Source: Pseudomonadota bacterium (GTDB lineage: Bacteria; Desulfobacterota; Desulfovibrionia; Desulfovibrionales; Desulfomicrobiaceae). From it: a stretch of 64,000 nt of DNA. The DNA lies in the NCBI GenBank assembly GCA_023393525.1, contig JAEWKZ010000095.1:1-64000 (forward strand). The letters run 5' to 3'. Within the stretch, counting starts at the first letter, position 1. Every line of letters begins with the position of its first letter. Below the pieces are notes generated by a model. It did no database searches. It worked only from the letters and a program-made list of their open reading frames with translations, and was not told the DNA's origin. Shown here piece by piece: positions 1 to 7,061 of this stretch. Made by a program: the position numbers and the translations under genes.

Positions 1-126
1 ATTAGGACTCGTGTCGCTGCTGGATCACTACCGAAAACTTCAATGTGTTACATGAACCGCCGTGTACGGAACCGTACGCACGGTGGTGTGGGAGGACGGC
101 GGGGGTGACCCCGCCTCCTACCCGAT
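1..126 (+). mobile_element. 3' end of a group II intron (domains V and VI), truncated by the window edge
   Basis: Positions 54-89 fold as a domain V: ACCGCCGTG pairs with CACGGTGGT (one G-U pair), followed by a two-base CG bulge and a capped TACG/CGTA helix. The triad position reads CGC (58-60), as in group IIC introns, rather than AGC. Positions 90-123 fold as domain VI: GGG/CCC, AGGA/TCCT and GGCGGGG/CCCCGCC around a GTGA loop. This leaves A120 as a single bulged adenosine, the expected lariat branch point. The intron should end at ...CCCGAT (about 126), six bases after the branch point and with the usual 3' AY. The rest of the ribozyme and its protein lie left of the window. The 3' exon is the gap downstream of the radical SAM gene. 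The structure is seen in the sequence; the IIC assignment rests on the CGC triad. Confidence 0.8.
2..55 (+). CDS. possible C-terminal tail of the intron-encoded reverse transcriptase/maturase (partial)
   Basis: Frame 2 is open from the window edge to a TGA at 53-55, which overlaps the first bases of domain V. The tail reads LGLVSLLDHYRKLQCVT. Intron-encoded proteins of bacterial group II introns often stop just before domain V, and this position and reading fit that. Eighteen codons are too few to identify a family, so the call depends on the intron next to it. Confidence 0.3.
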   Translation, partial: LGLVSLLDHYRKLQCVT

Positions 127-152
127 CGGACCGGCGTTTAGGATCGGCGCGT

Positions 153-1433
153 CTAGGTCCAGAGCAGGGGGACGCCGTTGTCGAGATAGGGGTTGAAGTA
201 GCCGTAATTGATCCAGGGGCACGCCTTCTTGAGCCGCTTCATGAAATTGCCCAGTCCCATGGACGGCTCCGTCGGGTCGCCGACGCAGCCCAGATACAGC
301 TCGGGGTCGAGGCTCAGGTTGCGCATCTGGATGTAGTCGGGCCTGGTGGTGGAAACGAGTTCGGTCAAGGCTTCGAGTTCGCTCTCCACGTCGTTCACGC
401 CGGGGAAGAACAGGTAGTTCAGGGAGACGAAAAGTCCGTGCTCCTTGGCCGTGGCGATGGTGCGGCAGACATCGGCGAAGCTGTAGCCGTGAGGGCGATA
501 ATAGCTGTCGTAGACGGACTTGCGCGCGCTGTTCAGGCTGACCCGGATGGAATCGAGGCCGGCCTTGGCCAGGCCGGGCATGGCGTCCGGCAGGCTCGCG
601 TTGGTGTTCACGTTGACCGTGCCCCTCCCGCCCTGGCTGCGGAAAAGGGCGATGGCCTCGGTCAGCAGCGCGGCTTCGGTCAGCGGTTCGCCTTCGCAGC
701 CTTGCCCGAAGGACATGACCGGATTCTTGGCCCGCTTGGAGTGCAGTTGCATGATCTCGACGATTTCCTTGGGCGTGGGCGTGAAATCGATGCGGTTTTG
801 CGAGGATGGAAAGCCCGATTCCAGGGGCTGGTGCGAAATGCAGCCGTAGCAGCGGGCATTGCAGGCCCTGGCCGTGGGCAGCGGAGCTTCGTACCGGCCC
901 AGGGCCAGGTTCTTGGCCGCGGGACAGCAGAAGGTCAGGGCGCAGCGGGAAAGATGCGAGATCAGGCGGTTTTCGGGATAGCGCTTGAGCAGATCCTGGG
1001 CCCCCTTGGTGATGCGCTCCGGCGCGACCTGACTGAAGACCTGGCGGCGGTCCTTGTCGACCTGGGTGGCCGCGACCCAGAACCTGTCCTTGGCGAAGCC
1101 GATGGCTCCGTAGGCGAAAAGCGGCAGCTTGGGCGCATCGTCGTCCTTCAGATAGGCCGCCGTGGCGGAGAGGGTGTAGGACGGGCAGACGAAGGCGGCC
1201 ACGGCCCGTTCCTCCATGGCCTCGGCCTTGCCCGTTTCGGGGTCCAGGCCCAGGGCGTGGCGTCCGGGCAAAAGGTACATGTCGCTGCCCTCGGGCAGGG
1301 GGATGAGTTCGTCCGGACGGGGCAGACTCAGTTCACGGCCCCTGCGCACGAGCATGAGCAGATCGGGATGGTCGTAGACATTGCCGCTTGCGTCCGCGAA
1401 AACCAAGACGGGCTGGATTTTTTTGCTGCTCAC
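153..1433 (-). CDS. radical SAM protein
   Basis: A protein of about 426 residues with the radical SAM cluster motif CNARCYGC (CX3CX2C) roughly 180 residues in, followed by a GCEGEPL stretch and an NVNTNASLP segment, as in SPASM/MoaA-type TIM-barrel enzymes. The approximately 170 residues before the cluster motif are not a domain I recognise. Its substrate cannot be told from sequence. The start is placed at GTG 1433 because AAGGAGAG (1438-1445) lies just upstream; an in-frame ATG 13 codons earlier falls inside the rpsI terminator. The gene follows rplM-rpsI on the same strand, only a few bases past that terminator, so it depends on read-through or an unseen promoter. A group II intron end lies just past its stop. 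Confidence 0.8.
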   Translation of the reverse strand: MSSKKIQPVLVFADASGNVYDHPDLLMLVRRGRELSLPRPDELIPLPEGSDMYLLPGRHALGLDPETGKAEAMEERAVAAFVCPSYTLSATAAYLKDDDAPKLPLFAYGAIGFAKDRFWVAATQVDKDRRQVFSQVAPERITKGAQDLLKRYPENRLISHLSRCALTFCCPAAKNLALGRYEAPLPTARACNARCYGCISHQPLESGFPSSQNRIDFTPTPKEIVEIMQLHSKRAKNPVMSFGQGCEGEPLTEAALLTEAIALFRSQGGRGTVNVNTNASLPDAMPGLAKAGLDSIRVSLNSARKSVYDSYYRPHGYSFADVCRTIATAKEHGLFVSLNYLFFPGVNDVESELEALTELVSTTRPDYIQMRNLSLDPELYLGCVGDPTEPSMGLGNFMKRLKKACPWINYGYFNPYLDNGVPLLWT

Positions 1434-1446
1434 AGTGCTCTCCTTG

Positions 1447-1483
1447 AAAAAAAAGAAGGCAGAGGTGCGCATGCACCTCTGCC
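1447..1483 (-). terminator. Rho-independent terminator of rplM-rpsI
   Basis: A perfect inverted repeat GGCAGAGGTGC/GCACCTCTGCC (1458-1483) is followed on the minus strand by TTCTTTTTTTT (1457-1447). It lies 30 bases past the rpsI stop and directly before the ribosome binding site of the radical SAM gene. Confidence 0.85.
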
Positions 1484-1513
1484 CCAGTGTGTAACGAACA
1501 ACCTGAAAGGCGA

Positions 1514-1906
1514 TTAACGCTTGGAGTACTGGAACCGGGCGCGGGCGGCGCGCTGGCCGTACTTCTTTCTTTCCTTGACGCGGGAATCGCGGGTCAGGAA
1601 GCCGGCGCGCTTGAGGACGCCGCGCATTTCCGGATCGAACTCAAGCAGGGCGCGGCTGATGCCGTGGCGCACTGCCTGGGCCTGTCCGGAAAGGCCGCCG
1701 CCGGTGACGCGGCAGGCGATATTGAATTTTTCGAGGGTCTTGGTCAGCTTCAGGGGCTGACGGATGATCATCTGCAACGTGGCCCGGGGAAAGTAGTCAC
1801 CCAGTTCGCGGCCGTTGACAGTGATGCTCCCTGTGCCTTTATACAGTCTGGTCCGGGAAACGGATGTCTTTCTCTTGCCGGTACCGTAGAAGAAATCTTG
1901 ACTCAT
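1514..1906 (-). CDS. rpsI: 30S ribosomal protein S9
   Basis: A 130-residue S9 of normal length. It has the N-terminal FYGTGKRKTSVSRTRL block, the GGGLSGQAQAVRHGISRALL core and the family's basic C-terminal tail ending RARFQYSKR, which reaches toward the P site in the 30S subunit. The start is the ATG at 1906, preceded by GGAGAAGATT; a methionine four codons earlier has no such site. It is the second gene of the conserved rplM-rpsI operon, 18 bases after rplM, and ends in a strong intrinsic terminator. Confidence 0.97.
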   Translation of the reverse strand: MSQDFFYGTGKRKTSVSRTRLYKGTGSITVNGRELGDYFPRATLQMIIRQPLKLTKTLEKFNIACRVTGGGLSGQAQAVRHGISRALLEFDPEMRGVLKRAGFLTRDSRVKERKKYGQRAARARFQYSKR

Positions 1907-1924
1907 AATCTTCTCCATCCCTGA

Positions 1925-2353
1925 TTAGATGTCCAGCACTTCAGGCTGCTGCGCCTGGTGAGGATGTTCCGTGCCGGTGTAAACCTTCAGTTTCTTGATC
2001 AGCTGGTAGCCCAGGGCGCTCTTGGGCAGCATGCCCTTTACCGCCTTGGTGATGACCGTTTCGGGGCTCTTGATCATCATTTCTTCCAGGGTGGTCTCCC
2101 GCAGACCGCCTACATAGCCGGTGTAACGGTAGTAGGTCTTCTTGGTGGCCTTCTGGCCGGTCACCTTGATCTTGTCCGCGTTGATGACGATGATGAAATC
2201 ACCGTTATCCATGTGCGGAGCGAACTCCGCTTTGTGCTTTCCGCGGAGGCGGGTCGCTATTTCCGTCGCAAGCCGGCCCAGGACCTTGTCCTTGGCGTCG
2301 ACAAGGTACCATTTGTGGGTCAGTTCACTTGCTTTGGGACTGTACGTCTTCAT
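1925..2353 (-). CDS. rplM: 50S ribosomal protein L13
   Basis: A 142-residue protein, the same length as the E. coli protein, starting MKTYSPKASELTHKWY and containing the family blocks GRLATEIATRLRGKHK and MLPKSALG. It is an early-assembling 23S rRNA-binding protein and the first gene of the rplM-rpsI operon. The reading frame is open far upstream, but the family length and alignment place the start at ATG 2353. Confidence 0.97.
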   Translation of the reverse strand: MKTYSPKASELTHKWYLVDAKDKVLGRLATEIATRLRGKHKAEFAPHMDNGDFIIVINADKIKVTGQKATKKTYYRYTGYVGGLRETTLEEMMIKSPETVITKAVKGMLPKSALGYQLIKKLKVYTGTEHPHQAQQPEVLDI

Positions 2354-2595
2354 TTCTGTGGCTCCTGCCTGATAAACCCGAGTCGTTGCGGGTGCTTTCA
2401 ACCTTGAGATCGGAGGTAACATGCACAAATGCTTGTGCTTTACCGCCGTAACCGCTACAACGTAACGAAACAATGCATGTGGGATAAGGGAAGAAACAGC
2501 TATCTGTCCTGCGGCCTCTTGTAAAGTGTTTTTCTTCATTTTTCAGGAAATAATTTCACCCGCCGGCCAGGGTCGGCAGCACGGGGAGGTCGATA
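2354..2595. other. intergenic region between divergent rplM and the HD-domain gene; probable rplM leader
   Basis: No gene is supported in these 242 bases. They must hold the promoters of rplM (minus) and of the HD-domain gene (plus). A small hairpin GCACAA-ATGC-TTGTGC (2423-2438) lies about 70 bases upstream of rplM and could form in its mRNA leader. Other bacteria have L13 leader structures, but I cannot show that this one matches them. The plus-strand ribosome binding site GGGGAGGT is at 2583-2590. Confidence 0.4.
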
Positions 2596-3846
2596 GTGGC
2601 CAGTATACGCAAGGGCTTGCTCCAACTCGTTTTTTCCGGAAGCTTCATGAAACGATGGAACGACAAGATGCGTCCCATGGAGCTGGTGGAGGTGGACAAG
2701 CAGGCCCACAAGATGATCGTCGCCTGGCTGCTGTTCGAGCTCAATTCCCAGAATCTTTCGGCCCGGGAAAAGGCGGTGCTTGGCGAGGACATCGTGCGCG
2801 GAGGAATCTTCGACTACCTCTACCGCCTGGTCATCACCGACATCAAGCCGCCCATCTTCTACCAGATCAAGTCCAATCCCGCCCATTACCAGAAGCTCAC
2901 GGCCTGGGTCCTCAATGAATTGCAGCCCCGCGTGCAGCCTCTGGGCAAGGATTTCTGGGACGGCATGAAGAGTCATTTCGAGCGGCAGGTCAGCGGGGAC
3001 GAGAGCCTGGCTTCGCGCATCCTCGATGCCGCGCATCTTTTCGCCAGCAGGTGGGAGTTTCATCTCATCCGCGACATGAACACGTGGGACGAGGAGATGG
3101 AGGACATCGAGGACAATTTCAGGCGCGGGCTGGAAGCGCATCTGGATCTGTCCGGCGTGCGCCAGCTCATCGAAGGCCCGAGCACCAGGCTCGGCAAGTT
3201 CGCCTTCATGTGCGGGCAGCTCAGGTTCCAGAAGCGCTGGTCGCAGACTCCGCGCATCCCCGAGACTTCCGTGCTGGGGCACATGTTCATCGTGGCCTGT
3301 CTGGCCTATTTCTTCAGCATCGCGGCGGGCGCCTGCCCGGTGCGCCGCCAGAACAATTTCTATGCCGGTCTCTTCCATGACATCCCGGAGCTTTTGACCC
3401 GGGACATCATCTCTCCGGTCAAAAGCTCGGTGCAGGGCATCGGGGACCTGATCCGGGAATATGAGGGCCGGGAACTCGAACGTCGCCTCTTTTCCATTCT
3501 CGACCGTTCGGTGTATGGCGGACTCGTGGACAGGCTGGAATATTTCCTGGGCATCGCGGTCGGCTCGGAGTTCGAGGCTACCATCATGGAGGACGGAAAG
3601 GCGAAGGTCGTCAGCTGGGAGCAGCTGCAGGGGCCGTGCAACCGGGACGAATGCTGTCCCAAGGACGGCCGGATGCTGAAGGTTTGCGATCATCTGGCCG
3701 CGTTTCTCGAAGCCTACACGGCCTTGTCCAACGGCATCACCAACGCCCACCTGCAACAGGCTTCGTGGCGGATCAGGACGCTGTACCAGAACCAGTCCCT
3801 GACCGAGGAGCTGCACATCGGCGCGCTGCTGGCCGATTTCGATTGA
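2596..3846 (+). CDS. HD-domain phosphohydrolase-like protein (YfbR/HD_3 type)
   Basis: A 416-residue protein with HD-superfamily metal ligands: a histidine in SVLGHMFIV and the HD pair in FHDIPELLTRD, the latter at about residues 257-267. The family includes metal-dependent phosphohydrolases and 5'-nucleotidases; substrate unknown. It starts at GTG 2596 with GGGGAGGT five bases upstream. A CBS-domain gene follows after 55 bases in the same direction, so the two are probably co-transcribed, and a nucleotide-sensing partner would fit a nucleotide phosphohydrolase. That link is inference. Confidence 0.75.
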   Translation: MASIRKGLLQLVFSGSFMKRWNDKMRPMELVEVDKQAHKMIVAWLLFELNSQNLSAREKAVLGEDIVRGGIFDYLYRLVITDIKPPIFYQIKSNPAHYQKLTAWVLNELQPRVQPLGKDFWDGMKSHFERQVSGDESLASRILDAAHLFASRWEFHLIRDMNTWDEEMEDIEDNFRRGLEAHLDLSGVRQLIEGPSTRLGKFAFMCGQLRFQKRWSQTPRIPETSVLGHMFIVACLAYFFSIAAGACPVRRQNNFYAGLFHDIPELLTRDIISPVKSSVQGIGDLIREYEGRELERRLFSILDRSVYGGLVDRLEYFLGIAVGSEFEATIMEDGKAKVVSWEQLQGPCNRDECCPKDGRMLKVCDHLAAFLEAYTALSNGITNAHLQQASWRIRTLYQNQSLTEELHIGALLADFD

Positions 3847-3901
3847 GGAAGCATTTCAAGGGCCTATGAGCCTGTTACTCATTACCACAGAGGAAAAAAA
3901 C

Positions 3902-4378
3902 ATGATGTTACGCAAACGGGTCTGGGATATCATGCGCGAGGATTTCGCCTTTGTCCGCGAGGACGCGACTCTTTCCCAGGCTATCACCGCCTTGCGCGAG
4001 ATCCGTGCCCGGCAGGCCGACACCAGTTTCGTGCTGGTCTTTTCCAAGAACGACAAGTTCATGGGCGTTCTTTCCATGTGGAACCTGATCCAGGGCATCG
4101 GTCCCTGCCTGCTCAAGGGCTCCGTCCTGGACGGCAACGAGGTCGATTGGGACAGCGCCTTCGCCACGGCCTGCCGCAGCTGCTCCCAGGTCCGCATCTC
4201 CGAATGCCTCCAGCACGACATTCCCATGCTGAAGCCCAACGATCCGCTGGCCAGGGTGCTCGAGGTCTTTCTCGACTATCGCCGGGGCCGGGCCGTGGTC
4301 GAAGAGGGGGGGCGCATCATCGGCGTGGTCTGCATGGCCGATCTGTTCAAGGAAATCGGCGATTCGCTCATGCCGTGA
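3902..4378 (+). CDS. CBS-domain protein
   Basis: A 158-residue protein made of two CBS motifs, about residues 8-75 (DIMREDFAFVREDATLSQAI...FMGVLSMWNLI) and 95-155 (HDIPMLKPNDPLARVLEVF...IIGVVCMADLF). Paired CBS motifs form a Bateman module that binds adenine nucleotides or SAM. No other domain is fused. The start is ATG 3902, behind GAGGAAAAAAAC. It follows the HD-domain gene in the same direction. A GC-rich hairpin lies just after its stop. Confidence 0.8.
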   Translation: MMLRKRVWDIMREDFAFVREDATLSQAITALREIRARQADTSFVLVFSKNDKFMGVLSMWNLIQGIGPCLLKGSVLDGNEVDWDSAFATACRSCSQVRISECLQHDIPMLKPNDPLARVLEVFLDYRRGRAVVEEGGRIIGVVCMADLFKEIGDSLMP

Positions 4379-4385
4379 CCGTCAC

Positions 4386-4416
4386 GCGGAGCGGGAGGCC
4401 GGCCCTCCCGCTCCGC
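4386..4416 (+). terminator. strong GC-rich hairpin after the CBS gene, without a U-tract
   Basis: A perfect 13-base stem GCGGAGCGGGAGG/CCTCCCGCTCCGC with loop CCGGC starts 8 bases after the CBS stop. GATCACC, not a T-run, follows it. It may act as a 3'-end stabiliser or U-less terminator. Confidence 0.5.
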
Positions 4417-4488
4417 GATCACCATTCGCCGGAGGATGCCGCGCTTTTTTCACACTGTTGTCGCTGCCTCCGAAAATGAGCCTCTTTG

Positions 4489-6981
4489 ATGACTTGCATG
4501 ACAACCGACACAAAAAACGCGGGTCTCGGCCTGGCGTGGTCCCTGGTTTTTTTCTTCCTCCTGGCGTTTCCGACCGCGAGCGTGTCGGCGGCGCCCGCCA
4601 AACTGGTCGTGGCCGACGACAGGGATTATCCTCCGTACATTTTTCTTGATGCGTCCGGCGCGCCCAAGGGCATTCTGGTCGACATCTGGAATTTGTGGGG
4701 CCAGAAGACCGGCATTCCCGTGGAATACAGGCTCACGGAATGGAGCGCCGCCCTGGCCGCGGTGAGGAACGGGCAGGCCGACGTGGTGGGCGGGCTGGCC
4801 CGCACGCCACGGCGCGAGGAGTTGTTCGATCTGACGGCGAAGATCACCGAGGTGCCCTCGGCCATCTTTTTTCACAGCCACCTCGGCGGGATAAAGAACC
4901 TGAAGGATTTGGCCGGATTCTCCATCGGCATCGTCAGCGGCGACGCCGCCCGCGATTCGGTGCTGGCCCGTCATCCGGAACTGCGCTTCGCGCTCTTCCC
5001 GGGCACGCCGGAACTCGTGGCGGCGGCGATTTCGGGCGAGATCAAGGTCTTTATCGCGGACGCGCCCGTCGCACGGCACTATCTTGCCCGGCATGAGCGC
5101 GGTGCCGATTTCCGCCAGGCTTCGGACCTGATTTCGATGCATGCCCTGCACGGCGCCGTCCGCAAAGGCAACGCCGAAGTCCTGGCCGTCGTGCAAGACG
5201 GGTTCAGCCGCATTTCGGACGCCGAAGTCGCCGCCATCCTGGACGACTGGTCCGGCAGCCGCGTGCACGCCTCCGTGCCGTGGGGACTGATCGTTTCCGG
5301 GTTCGGGCTCTTGAGTCTGGTTCTGCTGGGCGCCTTTCTGTGGAATTTCACCTTGCGCCGCAGGGTGCGGGAGAAAACAGGCCTGCTCGAAGCCTCCGTT
5401 CGCGCGGTGCGCGACAGCGCGGAGAAGTACCGCCTCTTGGTCGAGCACCAGACCGATCTGGTGGTCAAGGTCGATACGGCGGGACGGTTCCTGTACGTCA
5501 GTCCCGCGTATTGCCGAGTTTTCGGCAAGACGGAAGAGGAGTTGCTGAATTCCACGTTCATGCCGCTCATCCACCCGGAAGACTTGGCATCCACGGAAGA
5601 GGCCATGAAAGGGCTCTTGGCTCCTCCCTATACCGCCTACATCGAGCAGCGCGCCATGACCGTGAACGGCTGGCGCTGGCTGGCCTGGAACGATTCGGCC
5701 ATTCTGGGCGCGGACGGGGCAGTCGAGGCCGTCATCGGCGTGGGCCGGGACATCTCCGAACGCAAGGAGACCGAGGAACGGCTGCGTCAGTCCGAGGAGA
5801 AGTTCTCGCGTCTCTTCAAACTCTCCCCGGACGCCATCTCTCTTTCGGATCCGGAAAGCGGGTTGCTGGTCGAGATAAATGACGCCTATGCGAGCTTGAC
5901 CGGATATGGTCGGGAAGAGCTTGTCGGCAGGAGTTCCGTGGAGATGGGCCTTTTCGTCGATGCGCAAGGACGCGGACGGGTGATCGACGAGCTGAGACGC
6001 ACCGGCCAGGTCAAGAACATGGAGGTGGAGTTCAGGCGCAAGAACGGCGGCGACGTGCCGTGCAGCGTTTCGGGCCAGCTCGTGACAATCGGGCGGGAAC
6101 GCTTTCTTCTCGCCGTGATCCGGGACATGACGGAGTTCAAGCGCATGCAGGAGATGATGATCCAAAGCGAGAAGATGGTCTCGGTGGGCGGAATCGCGGC
6201 CGGGATCGCCCATGAGATCAACAATCCCCTGGGGATCATCGTGCAGACGGCCCAGAACCTGGTGCAGCGCACCCGCCCGGATTTCCACAAAAATATCGAA
6301 GTGGCCCGGAGCATCGGTCTTGATATGGCCTTGCTGGAAAAATACATGCGGGCCCGCAAGATTCTGCCCTTTGTCCAGGACATGCAGAGCGCGGCGCAGC
6401 GGGCGGCGGAGATCATCAGGCACATGCTTGATTTCAGCCGCCGCAGCGAGTCCAGGCGCGCCGTATGCGCGCTTGCGACCATTGTGGACCGTGCGGTCTC
6501 CCTGGCGCAAAACGACTACGATCTGAAGAAGAGCTTTGATTTCAAAAAAATCCGCATCGTCAAGGATTATGCCTCCGATCTCGCGCAGATCGAATGCACG
6601 GAAACCGAGCTTGAACAGGTGCTGCTGAACCTGCTGCGCAACGCTGCCCAGGCCATGAGCACGGTCGAGCCGCCGTTGAACGGTCCGAGCATTGCCATCC
6701 GCTTGTCGAATTCTTCCTTCGGCGTCCGCTGCGAGGTCGAGGACAACGGACCGGGCATACCGGAAGACGTCAGGCGCAGGGTCTTCGAGCCCTTCTACAC
6801 CACCAAGCCCCCCGGGGTCGGGACCGGGCTTGGGCTTTCCGTGTCGTATTTCATCGTGACCCGCGGCCATGGCGGAAAGATGTGGGTGGAGCCGGCTTCC
6901 GGAACCGGCGCCAGATTCGTCATGGAATTGCCCGTGGGCGCGGCGCGGGAACAGAAGGGACCGGAAGGCGGGACGACGTAG
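4489..6981 (+). CDS. membrane sensor histidine kinase with periplasmic SBP_bac_3-like sensor and two PAS domains
   Basis: About 830 residues. The order is: signal/anchor segment (about 12-36); periplasmic type-3 solute-binding domain (about 38-255, beginning KLVVADDRDYPPYIF); transmembrane helix (about 263-287); two PAS domains (about 312-430 and 435-545); HisKA with the phospho-acceptor His at about 576 in AAGIAHEINNP; HATPase_c with N-box LLNLLRNAAQAM, G1 EDNGPGIP and G2 GTGLGLS. An unusual insertion of about 40 residues separates the two dimerisation helices. There is no receiver domain and no response-regulator gene beside it, so its partner is elsewhere. TTG 4486, ATG 4489 and ATG 4498 are all possible starts, none with a good ribosome binding site. 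It probably senses a small amino-acid-like ligand (inference). Confidence 0.88.
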   Translation: MTCMTTDTKNAGLGLAWSLVFFFLLAFPTASVSAAPAKLVVADDRDYPPYIFLDASGAPKGILVDIWNLWGQKTGIPVEYRLTEWSAALAAVRNGQADVVGGLARTPRREELFDLTAKITEVPSAIFFHSHLGGIKNLKDLAGFSIGIVSGDAARDSVLARHPELRFALFPGTPELVAAAISGEIKVFIADAPVARHYLARHERGADFRQASDLISMHALHGAVRKGNAEVLAVVQDGFSRISDAEVAAILDDWSGSRVHASVPWGLIVSGFGLLSLVLLGAFLWNFTLRRRVREKTGLLEASVRAVRDSAEKYRLLVEHQTDLVVKVDTAGRFLYVSPAYCRVFGKTEEELLNSTFMPLIHPEDLASTEEAMKGLLAPPYTAYIEQRAMTVNGWRWLAWNDSAILGADGAVEAVIGVGRDISERKETEERLRQSEEKFSRLFKLSPDAISLSDPESGLLVEINDAYASLTGYGREELVGRSSVEMGLFVDAQGRGRVIDELRRTGQVKNMEVEFRRKNGGDVPCSVSGQLVTIGRERFLLAVIRDMTEFKRMQEMMIQSEKMVSVGGIAAGIAHEINNPLGIIVQTAQNLVQRTRPDFHKNIEVARSIGLDMALLEKYMRARKILPFVQDMQSAAQRAAEIIRHMLDFSRRSESRRAVCALATIVDRAVSLAQNDYDLKKSFDFKKIRIVKDYASDLAQIECTETELEQVLLNLLRNAAQAMSTVEPPLNGPSIAIRLSNSSFGVRCEVEDNGPGIPEDVRRRVFEPFYTTKPPGVGTGLGLSVSYFIVTRGHGGKMWVEPASGTGARFVMELPVGAAREQKGPEGGTT

Positions 6982-7005
6982 CCTGCGCGCGGGAAAACCA
7001 AAGGG

Positions 7006-7044
7006 AAAGCCCCCGCGGCATGATCGTGTCGCGGGGGCTTTTTT
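7006..7044 (+). terminator. Rho-independent terminator after the histidine kinase gene
   Basis: AAAGCCCCCGCG (7006-7017) pairs with CGCGGGGGCTTT, followed by a six-T run (7039-7044). It lies between the converging kinase and lon genes. The reverse strand has only a three-T run, so it mainly serves the plus strand. Confidence 0.85.
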
Positions 7045-7061
7045 CAGTGCCGGGAGCCGGG

